Assembly (NCBI GenBank): GCA_003552325.1
Contig: PUKM01000050.1
Location: forward strand, 1-25,158
Source of the DNA: Natrialbaceae archaeon
Lineage (GTDB): Archaea > Halobacteriota > Halobacteria > Halobacteriales > Natrialbaceae
Length of the DNA stretch: 25,158 nucleotides
Direction: 5' to 3'
The notes below the pieces were generated by a model. That model did no database searches. It had not been told where the DNA came from and saw only the letters and a list, made by a program, of their open reading frames with translations. This document shows, in pieces, positions 7,300 to 14,009 of this stretch (positions are counted from its first letter, which is position 1; every line of letters begins with the position of its first letter). The translations under genes and the position numbers were made by a program.

Positions 7300-7639
7300 A
7301 CAATCCTCGCCAGTGCGGGTCACCGTCTCGCTAACGGACCCCGATGCGAGCATGGGGCTGTTTAGCTGTCTCGCCGAAAACGCCGCCGCAGAGTCGGACT
7401 ACCGCATCGATTCCGTCACGCTCGGCAACGAAGAGGCCCAGACGATCGTGGTCGATGGCATCTCACCCAAACAGTGGGAGACCATCGAGGCCGCGGTCGA
7501 CCACGGCTACTACCAGACGCCAAAGGCAGCCTCGCTCACGGACCTCGCTGAGGAACTCGGGGTCTCTAAATCGGCGGTCTCACAGCGGCTCAACCGAGTC
7601 GAACGCAACCTGATACAGTCACTCGTCGAGGCCGACTAG
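7289..7639 (+). CDS. Short HTH-10 regulator closing the oxidoreductase operon
   Basis: This 116-residue protein is a probable DNA-binding regulator. The C-terminal half is an HTH-10 domain (ISPKQWETIEAAVDHGYYQ, then helix-turn-helix VSKSAVSQRLNRVERN), close in sequence to the HTH of the regulator at 1586-2287. The N-terminal half has only about 60 residues with one Cys, so it lacks the Cys-rich part of its partner. It overlaps the chaperone gene by 11 nt, so it is made together with the complex. A feedback or partner role to the first regulator is possible but inferred. It is shorter than most HTH-10 proteins but begins with a clear ribosome binding site, so I do not regard it as truncated. 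Confidence 0.85.
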   Translation: MSSEQSSPVRVTVSLTDPDASMGLFSCLAENAAAESDYRIDSVTLGNEEAQTIVVDGISPKQWETIEAAVDHGYYQTPKAASLTDLAEELGVSKSAVSQRLNRVERNLIQSLVEAD

Positions 7640-7761
7640 CGGTCGCTCCCGATGGCATCATGGCGTGTGGCCGCCAAACGGGACCATACGCTCGGTCCCA
7701 GGCGACTGACAGTGTCGGCCGACACAGACGCCGTTCAGGGTCACGTTTCACCGATCGACCC

Positions 7762-7776
7762 GCCCGTTTCACGGGC
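7762..7776. other. Inverted repeat before the sulfite-oxidase-fold gene
   Basis: GCCCGT-TTC-ACGGGC is a perfect 6-bp stem with a 3-nt loop, lying 20-34 nt before the ATG at 7796. It could be a terminator stem of the upstream operon or an operator over the core promoter. No TATA box is obvious here. Confidence 0.3.
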
Positions 7777-7795
7777 CAGCCGAAAGACACTACCC

Positions 7796-8269
7796 ATGGA
7801 GTCACCCACGACAGTCACGATCGAGGGGCCAGACCCACTCGAGCTAGAGCCCTCATCGACAGCCCGTGAGCGGTATGGCTGGACGTCGAGACACTGTGTG
7901 ATCAACTGCCATACCGGACGCGTCATCGTCGGTCGCTGGGCCGGCATCCCACTGGAGTCACTCATCGATGCCGGCGTCGTCCCAGCCGAGACCACGCATC
8001 TGCTCGTCCACGGCGCGGATGGCCACCGGGTCTGTGTCGACATTCGCCGGGCCCTCGAGGCGCTCCTCGGGTTCGTCTGTGAAGAAGTCGACCGCGGCCA
8101 CGACGGGACCACAGAGCCTGATACTGTCGATGATACGCCGCGTTTTCTCGCCCCGGATATCGATTCCTCACAAGCCGTCAGAAACGTCACCGTCCTCGAG
8201 CCACTGGCACTCGAGCCCACCGATGATCCTCGAGAGTTCGAGTATCACCGTCGGGCAGACGAGGGATGA
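7796..8269 (+). CDS. Small sulfite-oxidase-fold (Oxidored_molyb-like) protein
   Basis: This 157-residue protein resembles the Mo-cofactor-binding domain of the sulfite oxidase/YedY superfamily in miniature. The segment INCHTGRVIVGRWAGIPLESLI (read here as residues 36-57 in parts: Cys38, then Trp48, Gly50, Ile51-Pro52-Leu53) matches the usual Cys-containing strand followed by W-x-G-[VI]-P-L. Cys38 is the likely Mo ligand. The HGADGHRVCVDI part fits the next conserved strand. It has no signal peptide or membrane segment and lacks the C-terminal dimerisation domain of sulfite oxidases. It lies 156 nt after the oxidoreductase operon on the same strand, so it may or may not be co-transcribed. The ATG at 7796 is chosen because homology begins near it; the frame is open further upstream without family features. 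Activity is unknown. Confidence 0.7.
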   Translation: MESPTTVTIEGPDPLELEPSSTARERYGWTSRHCVINCHTGRVIVGRWAGIPLESLIDAGVVPAETTHLLVHGADGHRVCVDIRRALEALLGFVCEEVDRGHDGTTEPDTVDDTPRFLAPDIDSSQAVRNVTVLEPLALEPTDDPREFEYHRRADEG

Positions 8270-8361
8270 CGGGATCACCCGAGTCGCGTCGTCCGGGGCC
8301 GTCACGGCGAACGCCTCCGCTCAGTGTTCAAACGTGGCCGAAGGTGCTAGCCGAAGACACC

Positions 8362-8868
8362 TTACTTTCGACGCCAGAACGCCAACGACGTGTTCGAAGC
8401 GGCCGAGGCCGACTGTCCGCTCTTTCGGTAGCGCCGGTGCACTCGCGTGAGGTGGAGGACGGTGATGTAACTGACTACCGCCAGCACAGTGGCAATAATC
8501 AGGTTCCCAACGAGGATGAGTACCCCAATCATCACCACCGCCTCGAGCGTGGCGTTCTCGGTGGCAACGACTGGCTCGGTCCCGAAGAGGAGCGCGCCGA
8601 GGCTGTAACTGGCAACGTACACCGCCGGTTTGACGATGGGATTCATGACGACGACGCTCGCGAAGATGGCGGTCTTGCTGATCCACGACCACCAGTACGC
8701 GAGGAGGACGAACAGTCCCAGTCCGAGCCCGCCGGTCGGCATTGCAGTGATGAAGATCCCGATGGCAAAGCTCGCGGCGACCTCTCGATCCGTATGTTCT
8801 TCCTGGAAGGCCGCGACGAGTTCCCGCCGAACGCGGTCACGATACAGCGTGACTCGAGAGCGTACCAT
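8362..8868 (-). CDS. DUF2062-like membrane protein
   Basis: This 168-residue protein has about three hydrophobic segments and the layout of DUF2062: a charged N-terminus (RVRRELVAAFQEEHTDREVA), then SFAIGIFITAMPTGGLGLG, then a Lys-containing helix pair with VVVMNPIVKPAVY. The P-x-x-G-x-x-x-x and N-P segments are typical of that family. Its function is unknown. It is convergent with the sulfite-oxidase-fold gene upstream in the window and divergent from the racemase gene. The ATG at 8868 is preferred over a TTG one codon earlier; GGAG lies about 15 nt upstream, too far for a strong ribosome site. Confidence 0.75.
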   Translation of the reverse strand: MVRSRVTLYRDRVRRELVAAFQEEHTDREVAASFAIGIFITAMPTGGLGLGLFVLLAYWWSWISKTAIFASVVVMNPIVKPAVYVASYSLGALLFGTEPVVATENATLEAVVMIGVLILVGNLIIATVLAVVSYITVLHLTRVHRRYRKSGQSASAASNTSLAFWRRK

Positions 8869-8924
8869 CAAGGATCAATGGCTCCTTTCCGTCACCACTG
8901 GGTAAAAACGTATCGACACATGAG

Positions 8925-8934
8925 GACATATGTC
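8925..8934. promoter_or_regulatory. Perfect palindrome GACATATGTC, copy 1
   Basis: This 10-bp palindrome lies 57-66 nt upstream of the DUF2062-like gene start. The identical 10-mer recurs at 13953-13962 next to another gene start. Two copies in a GC-rich 25-kb window suggest a possible operator for a dimeric regulator. Confidence 0.3.
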
Positions 8935-9170
8935 ATGCTGGTAAACCGAGTGACAGTCCCAAGCCAACACCGGATTACCACAGGGATATACGCCACTACC
9001 CACACAGCGTGGCAGATTTTTGCTGGCTTCAGAAGACGAATCCTCGAGACGGCCCGGCACTGCTCGTCGACGGTGAACTCCCACAACCGGACCCATCAGC
9101 TGTCACTATCCGGGTAGATGCGGAAACACCGCGTGGCGGGATGGAGATCCCTGGAGGCGAGCACACCAGT

Positions 9171-9178
9171 CATTATCA
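9171..9178 (+). promoter_or_regulatory. Weak TATA-like element of the LarA-type gene
   Basis: CATTATCA lies 24-31 nt before the ATG at 9202, the right distance for a leaderless transcript. It supports 9202 rather than the in-frame ATG at 9118 as the start. Confidence 0.35.
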
Positions 9179-9201
9179 GGCCCTCCGCCGAATACCCGGG
9201 C

Positions 9202-10431
9202 ATGGAGTTCTCGGTCCCGTATGGTGACGATACGTTGGCCGTGTCGACAACCAGTCCAGTGCGCGTCCTCGAGCCACCGACGACCACTCCCGTCGACGTG
9301 ACGTCGGCTGCACGAGCCGCCATCGACAGGCCACAGGGACCACCCCTCGAGGAGCGTGTCAGTCCGGGCGATTCGGTGGCGGTCGTCGTCACCGATATGA
9401 CTCGAGCGAGTGCAGACGAACAGTTGCTCGAGGCGCTACTCGACGCGCTGGAAGGGTGTGGAGTCGACCGTGAGGCCATAACGATCGTCGTCGGCCTTGG
9501 ACTGCACCGGCCGATGACCGAGACGGAACTCGAGGAGATGCTCGGCGAACACGCCGATCTGGCGAGCAACCACGACCCCTCCGACGTCGAAATCGTGGGT
9601 GCGATCGATGGCTGTCCGATCGAGATCGGAACGCCGGTCGTCGAAGCCGACGTGATCTGTTCGACTGGCGTCGTCGAACCACACCAGTACGCGGGCTTTT
9701 CGGGCGGGGCCAAAACCGTCGTTATCGGTGCTGGTGGGGAGCCCTTGATCAGGCACACCCACGGCCCGGACATGCTCGCACGCGAGGGGGTCAGACTGGG
9801 TCGCCTCGAGGGAAACCCGTTCCGGGAAACCCTCGATCGGGCCGGTGACCTCGTGGGGATCGATTTCTGTGTCAATCTCGCGCAGGGACCACACGGCGTT
9901 CTCGGCGTTGTGTCTGGTGACCATCGCGCTGTCGTCGAGTCACTGGCAACGCGATGTATGGACGCACTCGCGGTCAGTTTCGACCCCGAGGAGACCTACG
10001 ACACCATCGTCTGTGGGCTCGGTGCACCGAAAGACGCAAACCTCTATCAGGCGACTCGAGCGGCGACGTACGTCGCCCTCGGAGATCACGTTCCGCTGCG
10101 TCCGGGGGGTCGTCTGGTCGTGCCGGCAGCCCTTCCGGAAGGCGCAGGAGGGGGAATCGGCGAAAAACGGTTTTTCGACCGACTCTCGACGGCACAGGAT
10201 CCGGACAGCCTCTACGAACGGCTGCGAGAGGGATACGAACCGGGCGCACAGCGGGCGTTCGTGCTTGCTCGCGTCCTTCGTGAGTACGAGGTGTACGTCA
10301 CGAACAGCGAGTGTCCAGAAATCGTCGAGGCGTGTCTCCTCGAGCACGAACCGGCCGTCAAAGACGCACTCGAGGGTGACACGCTCGTTGTGCAAAACGC
10401 GATTCAAACGGTACTCCGCAGGGACCACTAA
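9202..10431 (+). CDS. LarA-superfamily nickel-pincer 2-hydroxyacid racemase/epimerase
   Basis: This 409-residue cytoplasmic protein belongs to the LarA (lactate racemase) superfamily, which uses a nickel-pincer nucleotide to invert 2-hydroxyacids. All key residues can be matched to Lactobacillus LarA with constant spacing: D65-x-T-R68 (LarA D72/R75), H102 in GLGLHRP (H108), H161 in VEPHQYAGFSGGAK (H174), K171 as the pincer attachment site (K184) and H187 (H200). The start at 9202 (MEFSVPYGDDTL) fits the family N-terminus; 28 extra in-frame codons upstream do not. No LarB, LarC or LarE cofactor gene lies in the window. The downstream TctA-type transporter suggests a carboxylic acid substrate. 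Substrate cannot be assigned, as the superfamily includes malate and sugar-acid racemases as well as lactate racemase. Confidence 0.88.
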   Translation: MEFSVPYGDDTLAVSTTSPVRVLEPPTTTPVDVTSAARAAIDRPQGPPLEERVSPGDSVAVVVTDMTRASADEQLLEALLDALEGCGVDREAITIVVGLGLHRPMTETELEEMLGEHADLASNHDPSDVEIVGAIDGCPIEIGTPVVEADVICSTGVVEPHQYAGFSGGAKTVVIGAGGEPLIRHTHGPDMLAREGVRLGRLEGNPFRETLDRAGDLVGIDFCVNLAQGPHGVLGVVSGDHRAVVESLATRCMDALAVSFDPEETYDTIVCGLGAPKDANLYQATRAATYVALGDHVPLRPGGRLVVPAALPEGAGGGIGEKRFFDRLSTAQDPDSLYERLREGYEPGAQRAFVLARVLREYEVYVTNSECPEIVEACLLEHEPAVKDALEGDTLVVQNAIQTVLRRDH

Positions 10432-10461
10432 GTTATATTCTTCAATTATAGCCCTTCTCCC

Positions 10462-10470
10462 AAATATATT
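10462..10470 (+). promoter_or_regulatory. TATA box of the small membrane protein/TctA operon
   Basis: AAATATATT lies in a markedly AT-rich island (10432-10487) and is centred 26 nt before the ATG at 10492, so the transcript is probably leaderless. The T-rich DNA just after the racemase stop could also terminate that gene. The transporter can therefore be expressed apart from the racemase. Confidence 0.65.
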
Positions 10471-10491
10471 GTATTTTTATGTCTTTTCGGC

Positions 10492-10833
10492 ATGGTCTGG
10501 GCAGCCCCGGTCTTCGTCGCCGTGTACCTGCACGTCCTCGAGCGGGACATCACAGCCGTCCTCGGCCTCGCTGCGCTCGCGTTCGTCGCTGGCGTGATCT
10601 TCTACGAGGTGCTCAACGTGCCCGTCGCCGACGGTGTGGTGATCGACCTCACCGAGCCACTCGATCTGGCGATCGAAAACGTCCGCATCATCATCTGGCT
10701 CATCACCGAAAACATCAGGGTGGCCCTCGAGATCGTCATCGGCACTGTCAGAGACCTGATCGACTCGATCGTTGCCGTGACTACGGCTATAGCTGTGGCT
10801 GTGACTCCCCGCACGTGGGGTGAACACCGATGA
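10492..10833 (+). CDS. Small membrane protein paired with TctA, possible TctB counterpart
   Basis: This 113-residue protein has two clear N-terminal hydrophobic helices (about residues 2-17 and 21-40). The second half is amphipathic, with Ile/Val-rich stretches broken by charged residues in a rough repeat (IENVRIIIWLITENIRVALEI, read in parts around residues 61-82) and a last hydrophobic segment. It is in the place of TctB, the small membrane subunit of tripartite tricarboxylate transporters, but is shorter than the usual four-helix TctB of about 150 residues, and I see no clear sequence match. It overlaps tctA by four bases (ATGA). A well-placed TATA box supports the start. I treat it as a real gene whose family I do not recognise. 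Confidence 0.65.
   Translation: MVWAAPVFVAVYLHVLERDITAVLGLAALAFVAGVIFYEVLNVPVADGVVIDLTEPLDLAIENVRIIIWLITENIRVALEIVIGTVRDLIDSIVAVTTAIAVAVTPRTWGEHR
10817..10823 (+). promoter_or_regulatory. Ribosome binding site of the TctA gene
   Basis: GGGGTGA lies inside the end of the small membrane protein gene, 6 nt before the ATG at 10830. It fixes that start and indicates coupled translation of the pair. Confidence 0.6.
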
Positions 10834-12383
10834 GCCTCGGCATGTTCCTCGAGGCGCTTTCGATCGCGTTTAGCTGGCCGACGGCGGGTTGGATCATCGC
10901 GGGGGTCCTGATCGGGATCATCATCGGGGCGTTGCCCGGATTAGGGCCCTCACTGGGAATGGCGATTATGCTGCCGTTGACGCTGCCGTTGTCGCCGGTT
11001 AACGCCGTAATCCTGCTGGTGAGCGTCTACAGTGGGGCGATGTACGGCGGAGCCATCGCCGCAATTTTGATCAATGCGCCGGGGACCGCCGCGGCCGCGG
11101 CGACGACGTTCGAGGGGTACCCCATGTCTCGAAAAGGGGAGGCGATGAAGGCACTCTCGATTTCGGCGACGGCGTCCTCCCTGGCTGGCTTTTTCACCGT
11201 CATTACCCTCATCTTGCTGTCGCCAGTACTGGTCGAAATCGTTCTCGCGTTTACCTCACCCGAATACTTCCTGATTGCCCTACTCGGCCTCGCCATGATC
11301 ACCGTCATTGCCAGGGGCTCGATGATAAAAGGGCTGGTCGCGGGGATGTTCGGCTTGATGATCACGAGTATCGGGACCTCGACGACCTCCGTCACCCCTC
11401 GATACGCCTTCGAAGACGTCCTCGGGTTCGTGATGTACGACGGGATCAGTTTCGTCGCCGTCCTGATCGGCCTCTTCGCCATCGCGGAGATGTTCAAACT
11501 CGCGGGCGAAAAAGGCGGCATCTCCGGTCGAGAGACGGTACTTTCAGGAAGCATCGTCCCCGGCATCAAAAGCGTCCTGAGCCATCCGGTAACGCTGGTA
11601 AAATCCGGCTACATCGGGATGCTCATCGGCTCGATACCGGGGGCAGGGTCGACGGTTTCGACGTTCGTCGCCTACGGTGAGTCCGTCAGGTCATCGAAGG
11701 ACAAAGAGTCGTTCGGGACCGGCAACGAAACCGGGCTCATCGCCGCCGAATCGTCGAACAATGGCACGATCGGTGGCTCGTTGATCCCGACGCTGTCGTT
11801 CGGCATTCCGGGCAGTGCAGCCACAGCCGTGTTACTCGGTGGCCTCGTCATGCACGGCCTGAATCCCGGGCCAACGCTCTTCAGTGAGGAACTCGCCACG
11901 ACCTACTCGCTGTTCATCGCCTTACTCGTCGGTAACGTGTTGATCTTGCTCATCGGGCTCTTCTTCGTAACTCGAGCGAGCATCATCACCCAAGTGGACA
12001 CCGATTACATCATCCCACTCATCATCGTCCTGGCGCTCCTCGGTGCCGTGGCGCTCCGAGGTGATACCCAGACCTGGCTCGATATCGGGACCGTCGTCGG
12101 CCTCGGCGTTGTCGGCTTCTACATGAAGAAGTACGACTACTCCATCATCGCCTTCGTCCTGGGAGTCGTGCTAGGTGAGATCGCCGAGGAGAACCTCGAT
12201 CGATCCCTGCAACTGTCCGATGGCTCACTCTGGTTCCTCATCAGCGAGGACAGTATCCTATCGACGGAGTGGTGGGTGTTCCTCGAGCGCCCGCTCTCGA
12301 TTGCGCTCGTGGTCTTGATCCTGTTACTGGTCTTTGGACCATTCGTCAAGCCGCGACTGGTCGGCCTGCTGGACCGGAGTTAG
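10830..12383 (+). CDS. TctA-family tripartite tricarboxylate transporter permease
   Basis: This 517-residue membrane protein is the large permease subunit of a tripartite tricarboxylate transporter (TctA/DUF112), which moves carboxylic acids driven by an ion gradient. Diagnostic segments are GALPGLGPSLGMAIMLPLT near residue 33, GSIPGAGSTVSTFVAYGE near residue 268, then AAESSNNGTIGGSLIPTL and FGIPGSAATAVLLGGL. About ten to twelve transmembrane helices are visible. It overlaps the small membrane protein gene before it. The partner TctC solute-binding protein is not in the window; the next gene is convergent. With the LarA-type gene upstream, a role in uptake of a 2-hydroxy acid is a reasonable inference. 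The family assignment is firm, the substrate unknown. Confidence 0.92.
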   Translation: MSLGMFLEALSIAFSWPTAGWIIAGVLIGIIIGALPGLGPSLGMAIMLPLTLPLSPVNAVILLVSVYSGAMYGGAIAAILINAPGTAAAAATTFEGYPMSRKGEAMKALSISATASSLAGFFTVITLILLSPVLVEIVLAFTSPEYFLIALLGLAMITVIARGSMIKGLVAGMFGLMITSIGTSTTSVTPRYAFEDVLGFVMYDGISFVAVLIGLFAIAEMFKLAGEKGGISGRETVLSGSIVPGIKSVLSHPVTLVKSGYIGMLIGSIPGAGSTVSTFVAYGESVRSSKDKESFGTGNETGLIAAESSNNGTIGGSLIPTLSFGIPGSAATAVLLGGLVMHGLNPGPTLFSEELATTYSLFIALLVGNVLILLIGLFFVTRASIITQVDTDYIIPLIIVLALLGAVALRGDTQTWLDIGTVVGLGVVGFYMKKYDYSIIAFVLGVVLGEIAEENLDRSLQLSDGSLWFLISEDSILSTEWWVFLERPLSIALVVLILLLVFGPFVKPRLVGLLDRS

Positions 12384-12403
12384 CGCAGTTTGCGTTTGTG
12401 AGC

Positions 12404-12423
12404 GAGCGGTACGGACACCGCTC
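12404..12423. terminator. Stem-loop between convergent genes
   Basis: GAGCGGT-ACGGAC-ACCGCTC forms a perfect 7-bp stem with a 6-nt loop, 20 nt after the TctA stop. It lies in the 141-nt gap between convergent genes. No T tract follows on the + strand, so termination is likely by position only. Confidence 0.4.
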
Positions 12424-12524
12424 CTTCGTAAGCGAGACATCCTCACAACTGAGAAATCCGTTATTCCGACCCCTGACTGTCAGTATCAGCACGTACGCTG
12501 ACGCTTCACTGTCCACATCCGCAG

Positions 12525-13514
12525 TTACTCCGCCCCCTCGGCCCCCGCATCCACCCGTTCCCACAGCGGATAGAGGGCGTCGGTAACCGGATTCTCGAGA
12601 CGATCAGTCCCGAGGTCGACCGCCGGATCACCCGCCCGGACCGTTCCGATCACGGTCCCCTCGAGGTCGGCTGCCTCGAGCGCCTCGAGACAGGCTGCTT
12701 CCTCACGAGCTGGAACGGTCGCGAGCAGCGCTCCGGAGCCAAACATCCGGAGCGGGTCGACTCCGGCAGCCTGCGTGAGGCGTCTGGTCTCCGGTCGAAC
12801 CGGAATCGCGTCGGGGTCGACCTCGAGGCGGGTCCCACTGGCCTGGGCGACCTCGAGCAACGCGGCCGCCACGCCGCCTTCGGTCGGGTCGTGCATCGCC
12901 GTCGCGTGTTCACGGACGACGGCCGCCGCCGGGACGACGCTGATCTCCTCGAAAAACGTCTCCGCCCGTCGAATCGTGGCCTCGTCGACCTCGAGTGTGT
13001 CCCCGAAATCAGCCGCGAGAATCGCCGTCCCCTCGAGTCCAGCAGCCCCGACGAGGAGGACGCTATCGCCGGGTTCGGCTCCACCGGTGGGCACCACGCG
13101 CTCGGTCGCCCCCATTGCCGTGAGTGAGAGCAGTGGCCGCTCGAGGGCGTCGACGTACTCGGAGTGTCCGCCCACGATCGCCACGTCGAGGTCGCTAGCT
13201 GCCGCGTCGAGGTCGGCGGTAATCGCCTCGAGGCTGTCCGGTGTGTCCGTTGGGAGGAGAATCACGACCGTCAGCCATCGCGGATCGGCCCCGGTCGCCG
13301 CCACGTCGTTACAGGCCACGTGGACGCCGAGGGTGCCCACCTGGCTCGCCGCGAGCGACAGCGGATCGGAACTCACGACGAGTGTGCCACCAGGCCAATC
13401 GATCGCGGCAGCGTCTTCCCCTGTCGCGGGGCCGAGGCGGACAGCGTCGTCTGGCGCACCGGTTCGTTCGAAGACGTGTGTCAACAACGACTCCGGTGGG
13501 ACTTTTCCGGGCAT
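12525..13514 (-). CDS. AIR synthase/HypE-like (PurM superfamily) protein
   Basis: This 329-residue protein belongs to the PurM superfamily of ATP-binding enzymes (PurM, PurL, HypE, ThiL, SelD). The N-terminal domain has GEDAAAIDWPGGTLVVSSDP and HVACNDVAATGADPRWL, the usual dimer and nucleotide-binding strands. A Gly-rich segment (GGAEPGDSVLLVGAAGLEG) and MHDPTEGGVAAALLEVA follow in the C-terminal domain. It resembles HypE most, but it ends in an acidic tail without the C-terminal PRxC motif whose Cys takes the carbamoyl group, and there is no hydrogenase gene nearby. So HypE function is unlikely and the true reaction is unknown. It lies 49 nt after a small conserved gene on the same strand, perhaps as an operon. 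The ATG start at 13514 is the natural N-terminus. Confidence 0.8.
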   Translation of the reverse strand: MPGKVPPESLLTHVFERTGAPDDAVRLGPATGEDAAAIDWPGGTLVVSSDPLSLAASQVGTLGVHVACNDVAATGADPRWLTVVILLPTDTPDSLEAITADLDAAASDLDVAIVGGHSEYVDALERPLLSLTAMGATERVVPTGGAEPGDSVLLVGAAGLEGTAILAADFGDTLEVDEATIRRAETFFEEISVVPAAAVVREHATAMHDPTEGGVAAALLEVAQASGTRLEVDPDAIPVRPETRRLTQAAGVDPLRMFGSGALLATVPAREEAACLEALEAADLEGTVIGTVRAGDPAVDLGTDRLENPVTDALYPLWERVDAGAEGAE

Positions 13515-13563
13515 ACTCCGTACGACGGCGATGGGTAGCTTGTAGCTGTCGACGCCGGGTTGT

Positions 13564-13947
13564 CTAGACCGAAATCTCGCGTAAGATGGGCTCGAGTGCA
13601 GCCGCCAGTTCCTCGAACCGTTCCATCGACATCGAGTCCGTCGTCACCCAGACGCCGTTTTCCTCGCCGAGGACACGGGTGAGGTAGCCGTGTTCGAACA
13701 TTCGGACGGTGGCAACGTAGTCGCCGAGTTGGGAGTCCCGGTACGCACTCTGTGAGTGAAAGCCGAGCCGTTCGTGATCGGCAAACCCGATCAGATCCGC
13801 CGTGCGGTCGAGGTCTGAGCGGAGATAGACCTGTTGGACTGCATCCTCGGTAAAGTAGGTGATGCTCCGGATTTCGTCACCGATAGTCGTCCGGCAGGCG
13901 CTCACCAGTTCCGCTCGAGTCGACTCGGTCAGCACATCGTCAGGCAT
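13564..13947 (-). CDS. Small conserved haloarchaeal protein, possibly DUF7522-like
   Basis: This 127-residue soluble protein looks like a family I know from many haloarchaeal genomes (segments ELVSACRTTIGDEIRSITYF, QQVYLRSDL, GDYVATVRMFEHGYLTRV and VTTDSMSMERFEELAAAL). I believe it is now called DUF7522, but I am not certain of the number. Its function is unknown. The ATG at 13947 is preferred as start; an in-frame ATG lies at 13974. The palindrome GACATATGTC sits 6-15 nt before the chosen start, between a weak TATA-like TTCTATG and the gene. The PurM-like gene follows 49 nt downstream. Confidence 0.7.
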   Translation of the reverse strand: MPDDVLTESTRAELVSACRTTIGDEIRSITYFTEDAVQQVYLRSDLDRTADLIGFADHERLGFHSQSAYRDSQLGDYVATVRMFEHGYLTRVLGEENGVWVTTDSMSMERFEELAAALEPILREISV

Positions 13948-13952
13948 GTGTA

Positions 13953-13962
13953 GACATATGTC
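13953..13962. promoter_or_regulatory. Perfect palindrome GACATATGTC, copy 2
   Basis: Identical to 8925-8934. Here the palindrome is flanked by GTGT-A on the left and ACAC on the right, which extends the symmetry apart from one extra base. It lies just upstream of the small conserved gene on the - strand, where an operator could block initiation. Confidence 0.35.
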
Positions 13963-14009
13963 ACACGAACTCATAGAAGTGCCGGTCACGCTATCCAATC
14001 AGCCGTTAC

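Larger units (their letters stand above)
8869..9201. other. 333-nt gap between divergent genes
   Basis: No convincing gene is present. The gap holds the perfect palindrome GACATATGTC (8925-8934), a T-rich element GTTTTTACC on the - strand near 8903-8912 that could serve the DUF2062-like gene, and a weak TATA-like stretch near 9171-9178 serving the racemase gene. Confidence 0.5.

Noticed and set aside
9118..9201. N-terminal extension of the LarA-type protein from an ATG at 9118
   Set aside because: These 28 codons have no family likeness, and a TATA-like element about 27 nt before 9202 would lie inside them.
12525..13514. HypE hydrogenase maturation protein
   Set aside because: The C-terminal Cys motif is missing and no hydrogenase genes are present.
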